NCBI GenBank assembly: GCA_964544695.1
Contig: CAZJDB010000072.1
Location: forward strand, 1 to 13,681
DNA from: Dinghuibacter sp964544695
Lineage (GTDB): Bacteria; Bacteroidota; Bacteroidia; Chitinophagales; Chitinophagaceae
Direction: 5' to 3'
DNA: 13,681 nucleotides
Shown here piece after piece: positions 12,913 through 13,681 of the stretch (position 1 is the first letter of the stretch; every line of letters starts with the position of its first letter). Below the pieces are notes generated by a model that ran no database searches, was not told where the DNA came from, and saw only the letters and a program-made list of their open reading frames with translations. The position numbers and the translations under genes are program-made.

Positions 12913-13681
12913 AAATAGTATTTGACCACCGGTTGTACCCGGCGGGATTGTCCGTGGCCGGGCCTTCAAGCAAGGGTCTTCGGTATGGGGATGGATTATT
13001 CGAGACCATGAAGGTCATTCGAGGGTGCCTGTTGCTGGCCTCCTATCATTTTGAACGCCTTTTTGCCGGCCTTCGCACGTTGCGCTTCGAAATCCCTGAG
13101 GATTTTTCGCCGGATATCCTGGAAAGGGAGATTCTTAAGCTTTGCCAGGAAAACGAACTCGAGGCATTAGCGCGTGTGCGGCTGAATGTTTTCAGGGGTG
13201 CGGATGACGAATTGGAATATGTATTGGAGACTTTTCCCCTGGAACAGGCGTTCGACCCGCGTGGAATGGAGATCGGCGTCTTCGGAGAGGGCCGAAAATC
13301 CGCTGATGCATTTTCGGCGCTGAAAAGTAACAATTACCTCGTTTATCTGATGGGCGCGGCCTGGGCCCGGGCCCGGGGATTGGATGAGTGCCTGATCCTG
13401 AATGCCTGGGAACGCGTGGCCGATACCAGCGTCCACAACCTTTTCTACATCACGGAGGACGTCCTGTACACGCCGCCTCTCTCCGAAGGCGGAGTAGCGG
13501 GGGTGATACGTCGGTACGTGATGGAGCATTATCCGGTGGTGGAGCGCTCCGTGACGCCGGCCGGACTGGAAGAGGCATCGGAAGTATTCCTTACGAATGC
13601 CATTGCCGGGATCAGATGGGTGAACCAATTCGGGAAAAAAAAATATACACATGAAACGGCCCAGGAAATAGGTCGCCTTTT
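12909..13681 (+). CDS. Class IV PLP aminotransferase / aminodeoxychorismate lyase-like protein (3' end outside window)
   Basis: The frame opens at GTG 12909, overlapping the previous stop as GTGA, and runs 257 complete codons to the window edge without a stop. It shows fold type IV PLP-enzyme features: YGDGLFETMKV at residues 26-36, the HFERLFAGL segment at 47-55, the PLP lysine in SALKSNNYL (Lys139), RVADTSVHNLFYI at 169-181 (Asp where Glu is usual), GGVAGVIRR at 194-202 and EVFLTNAIAGIRWV at 225-238. This family includes aminodeoxychorismate lyase (p-aminobenzoate for folate), branched-chain and D-amino acid aminotransferases. Length and the YGDGLFETM start favour the PabC-like branch, but the substrate cannot be fixed. 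No ATG is available before the conserved GDGLFET motif, which supports the GTG start. Confidence 0.85.
   Translation, partial: MKIVFDHRLYPAGLSVAGPSSKGLRYGDGLFETMKVIRGCLLLASYHFERLFAGLRTLRFEIPEDFSPDILEREILKLCQENELEALARVRLNVFRGADDELEYVLETFPLEQAFDPRGMEIGVFGEGRKSADAFSALKSNNYLVYLMGAAWARARGLDECLILNAWERVADTSVHNLFYITEDVLYTPPLSEGGVAGVIRRYVMEHYPVVERSVTPAGLEEASEVFLTNAIAGIRWVNQFGKKKYTHETAQEIGRL

Overview
The window looks like the chromosome of a Bacteroidota bacterium, most likely of the Chitinophagaceae type. The evidence is the set of lineage-typical families (DUF4835, DUF4296, a Bacteroidota omega subunit and BamD), the gene order bamD-rpoZ-coaBC-DUF4835, several promoters of the TTG-N(17-23)-TAnnTTTG class used by the Bacteroidota primary sigma factor, and little use of Shine-Dalgarno sequences. 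The genus is inferred. No rRNA, tRNA, insertion sequence, phage gene or CRISPR array is visible.

Region 1 (1-1980): the first codons of a leftward polyprenyl diphosphate synthase, then a divergent, strongly promoted OmpA-like outer-membrane protein with thrombospondin type 3 repeats, closed by a good intrinsic terminator.

Region 2 (2060-7990): one long rightward housekeeping operon of tightly packed or overlapping genes. It runs bamD (outer-membrane assembly lipoprotein), rpoZ (RNA polymerase omega), coaBC (coenzyme A synthesis), a secreted DUF4835 protein, a DUF4296 protein with a proline-rich tail, and the two subunits of a succinyl-CoA:3-ketoacid CoA-transferase. The two CoA-transferase genes are separated by an unrecognised alpha-helical protein whose reading frame is cut by an in-frame TAA.

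Region 3 (8019-10753, leftward): a small conserved-looking protein, a seven-segment membrane protein whose open frame extends about 48 codons upstream of its first ATG without any canonical start, a one-TM HisKA_3-type histidine kinase, and a NarL/LuxR response regulator. The last three look like one sensory operon.

Region 4 (10754-11527): 774 bases without a protein gene. It holds a probable undescribed leftward non-coding RNA of about 255 nt, with its own promoter, a closing helix, internal hairpins and an intrinsic terminator, plus repeats upstream of the next operon.

Region 5 (11528-13681, rightward): two tandem paralogous NarL/LuxR response regulators with no kinase beside them. The second overlaps by 4 bases (GTGA) a class IV PLP aminotransferase / aminodeoxychorismate lyase-like gene that runs off the window.

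The most interesting items are the candidate ncRNA, the 7-TM gene lacking a start codon, the split gene between the CoA-transferase subunits, and the repeat array in front of the tandem regulators.
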